64,000 nt of DNA from Neckera pumila (lineage: Eukaryota > Streptophyta > Bryopsida > Hypnales > Neckeraceae). The notes below the pieces were generated by a model. That model was not told the origin of the DNA, made no database searches, and saw only the letters and a list, made by a program, of their open reading frames with translations. The position numbers were made by a program, and so were the translations under genes. Positions 1 to 10,749 of the stretch are shown here, piece after piece (within the stretch, counting starts at the first letter, position 1; each line of letters begins with the position of its first letter). Location: NCBI GenBank assembly GCA_963969595.1, contig OZ018417.1:10542501-10606500 (forward strand), given 5' to 3'.

Positions 1-790
1 TCCTCTGGATGAATGCTTCGCAATGAAAAATAAATGATGAAAGTCATCAATGAAATTTTGCTCCATCGGATGAATCTGTTGGATTAGGATGAAGCCTCAA
101 TCCATCCATATCCATGGACGGCTGCGATCAATTGAGGCTGAAAATTGGCGGTTGAAAATTTTTTAGGGTTATATATATTCTCTTTCTTGGACGTCAGCTC
201 TCCTTTTTCCCTCTGGGCGCCTGACGTCTGGGCGCTCTCTAGGAGATTCTTGTATGCATACTTTGATTTGGTTCAGTTTTTTGTTTCTTTTTATTTGTGC
301 TTTGTTTTGCTAATAGTTTCTTTTCCGTTCATAGCTTGCTTTCTAATCATTGCTTTGCTCTCAGGTGCTGCGCACGTTCTTTGTGACTTGAATCGGACAA
401 TTTGGAGAGGTTGTGTCTTTTTTAGATTTAGTTGCAGGCTCTTTGTAGCTTTACGTATAGTGGGAAGATTATCGGAGGTGTACTATTCGTTGCTTTGTTT
501 TCATGCTCTATTTGGCTTTAATTAGTTGGACGATTAGGGTCTTTAGTGTGTATATTTTGGTATAGTGAGATGACACGAGGTTGTTCTATGTTTGTATAGT
601 TGGAAATTGATTGATTAGCGGTACTAGATTGTATGCAAGTCTAAGTCGCATGGACGATGTCCTGATGGAAATTCTTCCATCATGTAAATATTAGATTTAA
701 TCTTTATTAACTCTATATACAATATTTAATAAAAGTGGTTTGGTCGTGGTGAGAACCACGGTTATTAAGGGCAGTTTGCACCTTATAGGC
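1..790. other. Intergenic, no gene supported
   Basis: I see no recognisable coding sequence. A TATA-like run (about 168-178) follows an AGGGTT motif and precedes a pyrimidine-rich stretch, which resembles a plant core promoter on the plus strand. The open frame downstream (145-525) encodes a Phe/Leu/Cys-rich peptide without any family resemblance, so I do not call a gene. Confidence 0.4.
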
Positions 791-795
791 GCTCA

Positions 796-1000
796 CTGTT
801 CTTGTCACATGCATAGCTCAGGGGGGTAGGTAGCAGGTTGGCTGGTACAACTTTCCTGCCTCACTAGCGTGCCAAGCTGTGGGCCGCCCAAGTCAATCAA
901 CGAGCCATCGGGATTCGAACCCAAATCGATGGATTTTGGGCCTGGACCAGCTGGTGACCTTTGACCACCGCTTCTCCAGCCAACCAAGTCCACGACTTGG
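796..1000 (-). mobile_element. tRNA-derived SINE
   Basis: On the minus strand a Pol III A box (TGGCTGGAGAAGCGG, 983-969) is followed about 47 bp later by a perfect B box (GGGTTCGAATCCC, 922-910), the spacing expected inside a tRNA-like promoter. The flanking sequence does not fold into a functional tRNA. The GC-rich unit continues to about position 796 with no tRNA end, so a SINE head with a tRNA-unrelated body fits best. The exact 3' end and target duplication were not resolved. The second SINE candidate at 32.7 kb has a different body. Confidence 0.6.
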
Positions 1001-2400
1001 CGATTGGAGATTTATTTTAGAACCTTTTTTACGACTTTACGGCATATAGAGGCCTTTGATAGGGATCTTTAGTAATCCCTTAGTTTTATTTGATTAGGTT
1101 CAGATTGAAAATGGTTTAAATATTAGCCTTTTGATTAAATAAAATGACTAGGAAATGCAGATATATGGTAGTGTGAAGAGAGCAAAAAAATATATTTATC
1201 TTTTGGATGGACTTTAGGGATAAGAGTATGGGTTGATGTGCTCCACTCTCACCTTAGAAAGGGGAAAAGAGAGATAAGGAGATTCTTTGTGTGTGTGGAG
1301 AGGTGTGTATGTGTAGTTTTTGTTTTAGGGAGAAAACCGAGTTTCGAGGAGAGATATCTCCATATGTATGAAAATTTTTGAAATGAAAATTTGTGAGTTT
1401 GTTTCTTGTGAAATTAGCTTTTCAAAATGAGTTTGCAAGCTTGATTTGAAGGATTATTGAGGGAATTGTGATAGTTTGAAGGTAGAAAGTTTGCGGTTAC
1501 CCAACTAAGAGTAGCCGAGACTTTCAAGGCTTATAACAAATGGGCAGTAGTTTGAATTTGTATGAGATTTTTTGAGGTTGAAGATTGTATGACTAGCTTT
1601 TCAAAAACTTATTATATTTCATAATTGAAGTATTTTTGAGGGAGATATGAAGATTCAAAGGTGGAGAGGTCTGCTGTCTTTAGAGAATGAAGGCTGAAAC
1701 TTGTTCTGCCTATAGTGTCTGGACAATAGGTTAGAATGAGCTGAATTTTGGAGGAGTGTTATTATATTTTGTTAGCTTTCCAAAAAGATAAGATACTTAA
1801 CATTTGGAGTTGTAAGGCATTTATAGCATTAGTTTGAAGTTCAGAGGTATTTTGGAGTTAGTTTTCGGGGTTTTTGTTGTGTTTTTGAACACTTCAAGAA
1901 TACAAGACAAGGAGAAATGAAGAGATGAAGACTTGAAGACCCTTCTGTGTTGTGGTTTGTAGCCCGATTTGTTTATTTGTTATTCCCAGCCGATTTTGGA
2001 GGCTAGTTGTTCTTCCTTTCTGCATTGGAAACCAGTTGCGGGCTCTATGGGAATCCAAGAGTAGCCCCATTTTGTGTTTGTGGCGACGAAGTGGGATTGA
2101 TCATCCACATGGTCGATCTTATAATTATGTTGTTCCCACCGGTGAGGCACGATTGTTGGTCACCGTGGGTTTGAAGTTTAGGAGCCCATCATCCGGACGG
2201 CATCTCGTGTTATGCTGTCCCGTTTTATCCGTCCGAGGCCCGCGGTTTCTTATTACCTACCTGACCGAACCTTGACCCGTTTAGAGCCAACACAAGATAG
2301 GCCAATGAGGAGGAGTTTGAAGATTGAAGACTGAAGATCAGAAGACACGAAGTTTGTTTGAAGACCCTGGCTAACTTATCCTAGTTGCAGCCAAATACCC
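1001..2400. other. Intergenic, no gene supported
   Basis: Mostly AT-rich spacer. A GC-richer patch at about 1950-2280 holds a 107-codon open frame with no recognisable domain. It lies just upstream of the broken recombinase gene and could be part of the same decayed unit, but nothing in the sequence proves it. Confidence 0.4.
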
Positions 2401-2401
2401 T

Positions 2402-5295
2402 GTGTATTCCAAAGCGCGCTCCTCTCAACCCGAAAATGATATTACAAACTCACCACAATTCAGGCAAAGGTCTACGACCGATGATGCTGGTTTTGCTAAT
2501 CCGCCAAAGCGCAAGTGGTCAAATGTTTCAAGAGAGATTGAATCATTGAGGCAGGAAAATAATCCCTATCTGTCAGTTTATCGTTGTCTTTAGTCTAGTC
2601 CAGTACAGGCCTCTAGCATTCTTCCTTCATCTTCTAGTCCTTTGTTGCCTGCAAATTTGCTTGTTGTGCAAAAGTCACCTCGTTTTCCTGTGCCAGTTTC
2701 TATGTTTGTTACGTCTGTTCCAGTGAATCTTGTCGATGATGATGATGACTTCATGGATCCGGTTCCTATCCGGGTTCTAGTTCTTCCTGTAGATCCGGCT
2801 GTTGAAGTGTCACATGCAACAAGCATTAGTCAAGTCCCTGAGTCAGTCCTTGAGTCTAGCCCGACTTGCGAGGACTTGTTACCTGTTTTCATCCCTACTT
2901 GTGAGGATTTGGTGATTGGAAGTGAAGATGAGTACGACAGTGAGAGAGACGATGAAAATTCAGCTGTTCAACAGGTTCCTTCCTTGGTCAGAAAGTTCCT
3001 ACCTCACAATGCAAAGGAGTCAGCACTGGTGCAATTCGGTGGTAGGTGGAGAAGCAAAGGGACAGAAAATTGGGCGAGCAACACATTCAATGAGTGGCGC
3101 ACTTTTTGAGGATTTCCTATTTCCAAGAGTCTTGCGAATTTGTCGGAGCTACTTGATGTGAAACCTTTGGCCGCAATGCTTAAAGATTTCTTCCTTGAGT
3201 GTGTCAAGTGGGATGGCACTATGTACCCTCCAAGCTTGTAAGAAATTTCCCTTATGCAGTTGTGAACTTCATTTTCTTCTTGTTGTATTCATGAGATTTA
3301 GTACATGCATGACTTGTTAGTATTATCAGTTATACTTCTTGCTTGCTTGATAGTAGCGTTTTTCTTGATTGAATAGTCTTGCTGACACTAAGTTTTTGCA
3401 AATGCAAACTTCAAGGACTGCTTCGTGCTGTTGGTAGATGCATCCGAGCTAGGCAGAAACAACGTGTGATCAAGTTAAGTTGTGCACCACCAATACCATT
3501 CAACATCAACACAGATCTTAGATACATGATTGTTGTCAATGCTGCATCTTCTGCTGCAAGGAAGAGTCTACAATAAGGCCTTGGAAAAACTGTCAATAAG
3601 AGTGACGACTTGACACTTGTAGAGGAGGAGCAAATGCTAGCTAGCGAAGCTGCCAGACCAGACTGTCCAACTAGAGTTAATAATCGCTTTGTTTACTATT
3701 GTACTAGGAACTTCTTCATTAGAGTTAGCAAGGAGATGCGGGATACTGATGAATCTATGTTCTTGTTGCTCACTGATGCCAATGATCAAGTCTTTCTCAA
3801 GTATATTCTTATCTATTGTTTTTTGTTCTATTGCTAAGTTTCTTTACTTGATATCTTCAATTTGTTTTATTTTTATTTGGTTTCTTGGCATTGATATCAT
3901 GTATGTGGTTTAATTATGTGTCCAGGTTTTCAACGGCTTCATACATTCAATTTCTAGGGCCTTGTTTCTAAGTTTAGATATGAGGTATTCAAGGTTCTAA
4001 GGCGTTTTGTAGATATCTTCCCAATATGAATAGAGCCAAGTCCTATACCAGTGTACTTGAAATTTCAGTAGTGTGTATAGAAAAAATTTCTACTAAACCA
4101 AATATTATATAATTTCTTACCAGATTTCCTCCTGGGGAATCAAAGAATTGGGGTATTGATATTAATCACTGTAGTGTTGACTACCAACGTAAGCTAGTTG
4201 ACTGCTACGATGAGAATATCATTCTCACTTATCGCATAATGATGCATCACCAGCCTCAATTTACACATTCGGATCTACAAGCTTTTGGAGGTATGCCAGC
4301 ACCTCTTTTTCTTAGACCAAAATTTGAAGGTCAAGAAATCACATAATATTTGGTATCTGAAGACTGCTGTTGGGAAAAACACTTTGGAAGGTGTAACAAA
4401 GTTGATGGCTTAATCAGCAAACATTGATAAAAACGTTTCTAACAAGACCGGGAGACACATTGGAACAACACGAATGGAACAAGCGCTTATTCTGTGAATG
4501 TAGCTTGTGAAAGGACAGGTCAGCGTGATCCAAAAAGCTTTTACAAGTATGTAAAGAAAGATAAAACTATTGAGGACCGTGCTATGCAATGAATCATTTT
4601 TGGAGAGAAAAGTGCCAATGGACAATCCATCATGTATGCTCAAGCTCTAGAGCAAGAGAAGAGTAAGAAACTCAAGGTATAATTCACTTCCTTATATTTA
4701 AGTTTTCTTTTCATTTGTTATGCTTTGAAATCAAAGCAACCTTTAGTGTTATGATCAACGTCTTGTATCGATCCTGCAGCGTATGTCTATCTATTAGGCT
4801 AATCCAGAGGGCTCATTTCTTTGAACACTTTGTCACGTCAAGCTTAAAGAAGGGTACTTCATCTCATAGATCTTCAAAACTCTAACGCATTTATACTAAC
4901 ATTCATCTTCATGACTTTTGGCAGTCTGTTGTTGGCGCGTCTCCAACTGGGATTCAAAGTATAGACTCTGTAATTTAGATTGACAGGGTTTCTCAGAGGA
5001 GCGATGCCGCACAGCTCAACAAGTTTGACGGGGGGGTTCAGATGTTGAAATGCAAAAGTTCATGAAATTTTACGTACAAATGGAAAACAAGAAGAGAAGT
5101 TTTGAAGGGAGTCGTGGTAGCGGTGGGGCTCCGCAGTACCAAAACTTGTCCAATGTAAATATATTCAACATTTTGAACTCTACACATGTGGAGAATCTTC
5201 TCAGTGATCCGATGCATGATGCAACTATGAGCTCTAGCCTTCCAGCACAAGGATTGAAAGTTTTTTCAAGTGCTAGTAAGGATGTAAATACTTGA
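2402..5295 (+). pseudogene. Broken tyrosine-recombinase-like gene (Crypton/DUF3504 type)
   Basis: Unlabelled exon-like blocks read in order like the DNA-binding and catalytic parts of Crypton/DUF3504 tyrosine recombinases. An acidic low-complexity N-terminus (2640-3060) leads to a SAM-like segment around 3060-3235 (TFNEWRTF, then LLDVKPLAAMLKDFFLE and WDGTMYPPS). Next come a block at 3415-3800 (GLLRAVGRCIRAR; GLGKTVNKSDDLTLVEEEQM) and a catalytic-like block at 4280-4560 (FLRPKFEG; WYLKTAVGKNTLE; NKTGRHIGTTRM; ERTGQRDPKSFYKY). The last resembles the family's R...HSGR...TGHRS...Y pattern. In-frame stops after ARTF-like residues (TGA near 3107) and before GLGK (TAA near 3575), plus frame changes at 4330-4480, show it is not intact. 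A terminal block at 5050-5295 is unrecognised. It could be a dead transposon or a decayed domesticated copy. Block similarity is from memory of the family, so confidence is moderate. Confidence 0.55.
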
Positions 5296-5360
5296 TTTAG
5301 CCTTTGAGTTGTTTCTTGTCATTTTTCTTGATGCATGTAGTTTTAGTTTAGGCATATGAC

Positions 5361-5577
5361 CACTACAGGAGAAAGGGGTGTTTTAAGTAATATCCTAGAC
5401 TTCACGTCTTTTAAGTAACGTCTTTTAAGTAACGTCTTTTAAGTAAGTTTTTAAGTAAAATTTTACTAAAAAGATTGTCTTTTTAGTAAAATTTTACTTA
5501 AAAACTTACTTAAAAGACGTTACTTAAAAGACGTGATGTCTAGGACACTATTTAAAATACCCCTTTCTCTTGTAGTG
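5361..5577. mobile_element. CACTA-type foldback MITE, copy 1
   Basis: A 217-bp unit begins CACTACAGGAGAAAGGGG and ends CCCCTTTCTCTTGTAGTG, so the ends are near-perfect inverted repeats of the CACTA type. The 3 bp on both sides are GAC (5358-5360 and 5578-5580), the target-site duplication length expected of CACTA transposons. Almost the whole element is self-complementary around a centre near 5470, with TTTTAAGTAA-type repeats in each arm, so a transcript would form one long hairpin. There is no coding capacity. Confidence 0.88.
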
Positions 5578-5837
5578 GACAGATGATGATTTCAGTAGAA
5601 AATATTAGGTGCACAACTTTGAAATCAATACCTTCTTTTGGAAACATCACATACACTTTGAACTCATGTGAATACATTCATTTTTGACTCTGATTGTGTA
5701 TAAATCCATGTGTATTGTGGTGAGGCTTCAAGTTCACTTTGCACAATAAAGAATTGGCGTCGTTAAAGAGATGATAAAGATGAAAACTAACGGAATCGAA
5801 CGATCTAAGATGAACAAAAAAAATTTGGATGAAAAAT

Positions 5838-5885
5838 CCGTAATCTCTGATAACGCGGGTTTGCCCGCGTAATCGGGGATTACGG
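5838..5885. repeat. GC-rich 48-bp hairpin
   Basis: Two 22-nt arms (5838-5859 and 5864-5885) with only a few mismatches flank a TTTG loop. The inner stem is ACGCGGG/CCCGCGT and the outer stem is CCGTAATC/GATTACGG. It stands out in AT-rich surroundings. A Helitron-like 3' hairpin was considered, but no CTRR end follows at the expected short distance. Confidence 0.7.
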
Positions 5886-6384
5886 CGCAAAACTTCCCCG
5901 CAGAATGAATGGGACATTTTCCACCAGTGGTTTACGACTTTACGTATGATAACTAAGGACGATTTTGATGCACAAACTTGAATTGTAGTTTCACAAATTT
6001 GAAGTAGCGGACTGAGGGGGAGTGTTGGACTTGCGTATGTTACAGCCTTCTACTTCTCGCTCATATGGTTCATCATTAGTAATTAGGTTGTTAATGATGT
6101 TTAAATTTGTAGCCTAGTTTCCACAATCTAATTAATAAAATTGTGCAATAAGAAAAATTTCATATAACCAATAAAAGTGCCAAATAAATACTTATATGTT
6201 TTCTATTGATAAGTGTATAGTGTTATTTTAGTCACTCTTTAAAAATATTAATTTTAAAAATCAAAGAATATTATAATTATTTAGAATTATATTAGTTGAC
6301 GCAAAATTAATTTGGTTACGGTCTATAAATTTGTTTGAAGTTTATCCAAATACAAACTTCATGAATACTAGTGTAGCCCTGTGC

Positions 6385-6695
6385 TGATGCCACATCCAAA
6401 ATAAAAGCAAAGTATTTTTCTAATTATTAAAGTCATAATAAAAACTTTGAAATTCAATAACTTTTGCACAATAGGTCCAAACGCCACTAAACCAAGCCCA
6501 TGCACCCCTCCTCGCCGAGCCCTTTCTGATGGTCCCAAGATTGCCACCAAAATCAAAGTAAAAGTAATTTTCTAATTTTTGATCCAATAAATACTTTGAA
6601 ATTCAATTATTTTCTCACTGTGGATCCAAATGCCATGAAGCAAAGCCCGTGCACCCCTCCTCGCCAAGGGCTTTCCGACGGTATCAAGCACGCGG
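6385..6695. repeat. Two-unit tandem duplication, about 154 bp each
   Basis: Units starting near 6385 and 6539 share the order: AAGTATTTTTCTAATT-like run, AACTTTGAAATTCAAT, a TCCAAACGCCA-like run, then GCACCCCTCCTCGCC. They have diverged by scattered substitutions, so this is an old direct duplication. The second unit runs into the AAAAC tract. Confidence 0.7.
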
Positions 6696-6728
6696 CCGGG
6701 GGACGCACGGTCCGGGAGATCTCAACCT

Positions 6729-6948
6729 AACAAAACAAACAAAACAAAACAAACAAAACCTAACAAAACCTAACAAAACAAAACAAAACAAAACAAAACA
6801 AAACAAAACAAAACAAAACAAAACAAAACAAAACAAAACAAAACAAAACAAAACAAAACAAAACAAAACAAAACAAAACAAACAAACAAACAAACAAACA
6901 AACAAACAAACAAACAAACAAACAAACAAACAAACAAACAAACAAACA
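6729..6948. repeat. (AAAAC)n then (AAAC)n microsatellite
   Basis: A compound microsatellite: degenerate AAAACC-like units to about 6775, about twenty uninterrupted AAAAC pentamers to 6880, then about seventeen AAAC tetramers to 6948. It ends 8 bp before the TTAA end of the neighbouring mobile element. The long open frames across it in several frames are repeat artefacts. Confidence 0.95.
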
Positions 6949-6956
6949 GCCAAATC

Positions 6957-7879
6957 TTAATCCCTAAAGGACCATTGTCTCTTTAAGGGACAAATGCATT
7001 TTTGAGCAGGTACCTACGGGCTGAAATTTTCTTCTGATTTTTTGAAACTTTTTTTGGAGGTAGAAAGTTGAATAGCTTCATGGGAATATAGTTTTTTCAC
7101 AATTGGTGCTCAGGAACAAAAGTTATGACCAAATAAGTTCAAAACAGAGGACAGCAAGCAGCAAAAAAAATTTGCAATTTTTTTTCTTTTTTGAAGTATT
7201 TTTTTTCTCATAGATTATATTTTTGTCTATCCAGAAAGCTTTGATTCATTTCATTTGGATTTTGTATGAGAAAGTTATGGACATTCTTGTTTTTGGGCAA
7301 TTAGAGCATCTTTTTGAAAAAAATAACTTGTAGGATTCATTTCTGAATGCAATTTTTCAAATTTTCAAATTTTCTTTTAGTGCATAGTTTAGTTTACTTG
7401 CTAGAACAATCTTACCATTGGAATTAGTGCACTTTAATCCCAACTAAAATATATGAATATTTTAGATTTTCCTTCTATCTTGTACCTACTTCTACTTAAT
7501 AATTTTTTTAATAATGAAAAATAAGATTTTTTGAACTTTTTTTGTTGGCTAGATTCTCAACTCAATTCTCCAGTATAAACATTAAAAGCTCAAAACTCTG
7601 TAGTGCAAAAAAATAAAGTTAAAAATGTTCAAAATCAAAAAATCTAGTCCCACAATGTGCTAAAAAACTTGTTCTTTTCACTTTAAATGCAGATATCTTG
7701 CAATCTACGTGGTCAAAAATTCTGAGATTTTTTCCACACACTCTCATACTAGTCAGGTGTAAGATCCTACGGTTAGATGTGGAAAAAAAACATTTTTCAA
7801 TTTTTTTCAATTTTGCTATAGAAATGGCAGTTTTGAATGTTTTTTGGCAAAAAAAGGGCCTCGGTCCTTTAGGGGTTAA
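6957..7879. mobile_element. piggyBac-like non-autonomous element, copy 1
   Basis: A 923-bp unit is bounded by TTAA on both sides. Its ends are inverted repeats matching at 16 of 17 positions: TTAATCCCTAAAGGACC at 6957 and GGTCCTTTAGGGGTTAA ending at 7879. TTAA target duplication plus termini starting CCC is the signature of piggyBac transposons. The interior is non-coding and is shared with the other copies in this window (for example the GGTGTAAGATCCTACGGTTAG segment near the right end). No sequence beyond TTAA is duplicated at the flanks, which favours piggyBac over families with longer target duplications. Confidence 0.75.
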
Positions 7880-10566
7880 GGTATGGATATAGCATCAAAG
7901 TTTTATCCTTTAACTATCTCCAAAGCATTTGAAGGATATTCATTTACTTGTGAAAGTTTTACAAATGTCATTGGTCAATATTTGCCATAATTGTGATGAA
8001 TCCTTCAAGTAAAGTTGAAACCATGGCAACCTGTAAAGCTCCAATGTTTTTTTCAAGGTAATTTTGGAAAAAATACCTTAATTTAATATAAAAAATTGGT
8101 CTTAGTTTAATATAACTAAGACCAAAGTCTTTCAAAATTGGTCTTAGTTTAATATAAAAATTGGTTTATTTGAGACAATTTAGAAATAATCAAACCATCA
8201 ATCAAAATAATTCTTGATATTGATCTATTCTCTATTACCAATCTCAAAATTGATCAAACTACACAATTCTTGTTTTCAAATACCGAATTGGAGATTCTCA
8301 GCAATCAAAATTTTCCTTTATGATTTCTATAATGTTCTTTCCATAGTAAAGGCCAATTCCAGTTTGTTATCATGATTGGTATTATATGGTGAAAAACTAA
8401 AAATTTGAATTTTTTTTGGAATTCATTACTTAGTACTTTATTATTAACATTATTATCTATTGTATCTAATAGTGATTGGTCTCTAAAAACCAATTGTAAG
8501 CACTACTTTGTTTTGGATAAGCAAGTGACAAAGAAGAATATGAAGTGAAAAAAATCTTACGTAATATTAATTTTAAAAATTCAAACTCATTTGACTTTCA
8601 ACATCCGTAGATTACAGCATTAATAGAAAAATGTGAAAACTAATTGCAAGTTTACAATGTGCAATCTAAATTTCAAAATTTTCACAATAAATAGTTTCTC
8701 CTATATTGAATCAAAATGTAAGTTCAATATGGTTTCAATACATTTCAAATTAAATTAGCTCATATCTAAAAGACCCTATACATTCGATAGTCTTCAACCT
8801 TATACAAATAGGATTGGATATACATTTTAGAGATTGCATTATTTCTGCTTGTAAAAATACAAGTGTGCGTGAGTGTATATATGTGTGTATATGTATGTGT
8901 GTATATATTTGTATGTATGTTTTTATACATGTGTATATAACACTTGTCCTAGAGTTTGTATTATTCTTACTACTAATTCTATTACTGCTTACAAGTTAAT
9001 CCATTTATTAGGCTTTTGTATAGTACTTCCATAGCTAATGAAGCTTCTAGTTTTTTCTATATTTTCATTATTTAATAATAACTTTGTGGAAGTTTAAGAA
9101 GTTCTTCGAATTTCTATATCATAAAATATTAAAAATTAAAATTAAAAAAATAAAGGCTTGAAGTAAGGACATCTTCAAGGCACCTAAAAACCTAGTCCGG
9201 CAAACAAAATAAATTTGAATGATTGCATGGATTTAGGACTTAAAAACATTATCACTGGAAGTGCATCCAATTAATTAAAATAGACATAAGAGTAGCCACA
9301 TTTTGACTTCAACAATAAAATTAGATCCAATTCAAAACAAGCATAAAGAAATGCATAAGAAAGATCATATAATCCTTGGTAAAGCATATTTATGAAAGAA
9401 AATCATGCAAATGTCATGGCAATTTCTCCATGCCATTTACATGATTTTTTTCTTAACTTCTAAAGTTCTTTGACTATGTTTTGAAAAAAAGGTCTAAAAT
9501 TGACCTTTTTAGTTTGCTAGATTCAATTTTAAGGATTTTTTTTTCTCTCAAATTCAACATACAATGATACAATATTGTGATACACTACTTTATCTATGTT
9601 TGGTAAAAATTTCAACTCATTTGGTCCTATAGATTTTGATATCATAGTGTGTGAAAATAGATTAAATGATTTTTTGGAGGGGTGCTTAGCAAGGTCGATC
9701 AACTTTGATACCAATTTGAGTGAAATTTTTCCACTGCACAAAGTTTGAAATTTAATAATTTTCTTTTTTCATGCCATTAGGTAGTTCCGTAATAAATTTA
9801 AGAGCCATTAGATGAGTGTATCCTATGCCATTATTTTTTTTGTAAGGTTACCATGTTGCAAGAAATGGCAATACAATAGGGAAATTTAGTTGCACATTGG
9901 GATATTTTGGCAATTTTGATAAAAAATTCTTAGGTCTTATGACACCATCTTTACACACTATACACAAATTTTATGATTTTAATATAAATAGAAAACAATA
10001 CCCTTTTCTTTTTCCTTGATTTGAATGATCTCTTCGCCGCTTTGGAGGAGCCTTTTATAGAAGATACAAACACAATCCCATCCAGAATTGCAAATGAGTC
10101 ATCGGTTTATGTGGAACTTCACCATTTTCACATTTTCCCAAGTAAATTATAAACATATTCACAATGCTCATGTCCCAAAAAACCAAAAAAATGCAATACT
10201 ACCACTTGTAGGACCAATTTTGAGATTAATGTGAAGCTCTTAATTGGTCCACAAATCAACACCATGCATAATATATATATATTTGTGATGAATGAGGGAA
10301 GTCTAAATGTTATGTTGAATCGCACTATTTTTGTGTGGAATGGATAGGACCAATAATTCTAGAGTCTATTGAATGACTTGGCATATAAAAAGAGAATTAG
10401 CATTGGTGCTTATCTTTCCACACAGTAGCACTCATTTACTTTGCTTCTTGCATTTTCCACTCTAGAATCTTTTATTCAATTCTATTGAATTTTCTAATAC
10501 CTTGCAATATAGAAGGTATCCTAATACGGTTTGAATGTAGTGTCATTGTGGCTCATTGATAGCTCA
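7880..10566. other. Intergenic, AT-rich
   Basis: No gene is supported. The stretch holds a 26-bp near-perfect palindrome (8098-8123), a GTGTATATATG-type microsatellite (about 8862-8945), and many short open frames without family resemblance. The TTAATATAAAAATTGG motif next to the palindrome is repeated at about 8082 and 8150. Confidence 0.5.
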
Positions 10567-10749
10567 TCATATAGTTTTCTTTTGTAATAGTTCTTTAAAA
10601 AGATTAGTAGAAGTGAAATAATTATCCATAATAACAACATGGCCTTTGCCACCCAATGAATTCAAAACTATATGATGAGCTAGATCTGACTCTATCAAAG
10701 ACACTGGTGTATTGGCCTCTGCAACATAAGCCTTTGATGCATACATCAT
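10567..10749 (-). pseudogene. piggyBac-type transposase fragment
   Basis: A 60-residue open fragment on the minus strand carries the piggyBac (DDE_Tnp_1_7) core. SKAYV near its start corresponds to the family's tGYv strand, and GGKGHVVIMDNYFTSTNLFK then ELLQK corresponds to the segment holding the second catalytic Asp (the D of DNYFTS). Stop codons follow immediately after LLQKKTI, where the family continues with a GTvR.nRkg stretch, and upstream frames are interrupted. It is therefore a truncated remnant of a full transposase (normally about 500-600 aa). No TTAA-bounded termini could be assigned around it. It may be the relic of the source that mobilised the TTAA-flanked elements here. That link is inference. 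Confidence 0.75.

Noticed and set aside
145..525. 126-codon open frame behind a TATA-like run
   Set aside because: Hydrophobic low-information product with no family resemblance and no conserved context.
805..993. 62-codon minus-strand open frame
   Set aside because: It lies within the SINE and spans its Pol III boxes; not a protein gene.
5838..5885. Helitron 3' end
   Set aside because: A hairpin is present, but no CTRR terminus follows within the usual distance and no 5' TC end was found.
6684..6960. Long open frames rich in FVLFC or KQNKT repeats on both strands
   Set aside because: They are translations of the (AAAAC)n/(AAAC)n tract and have no coding signal.
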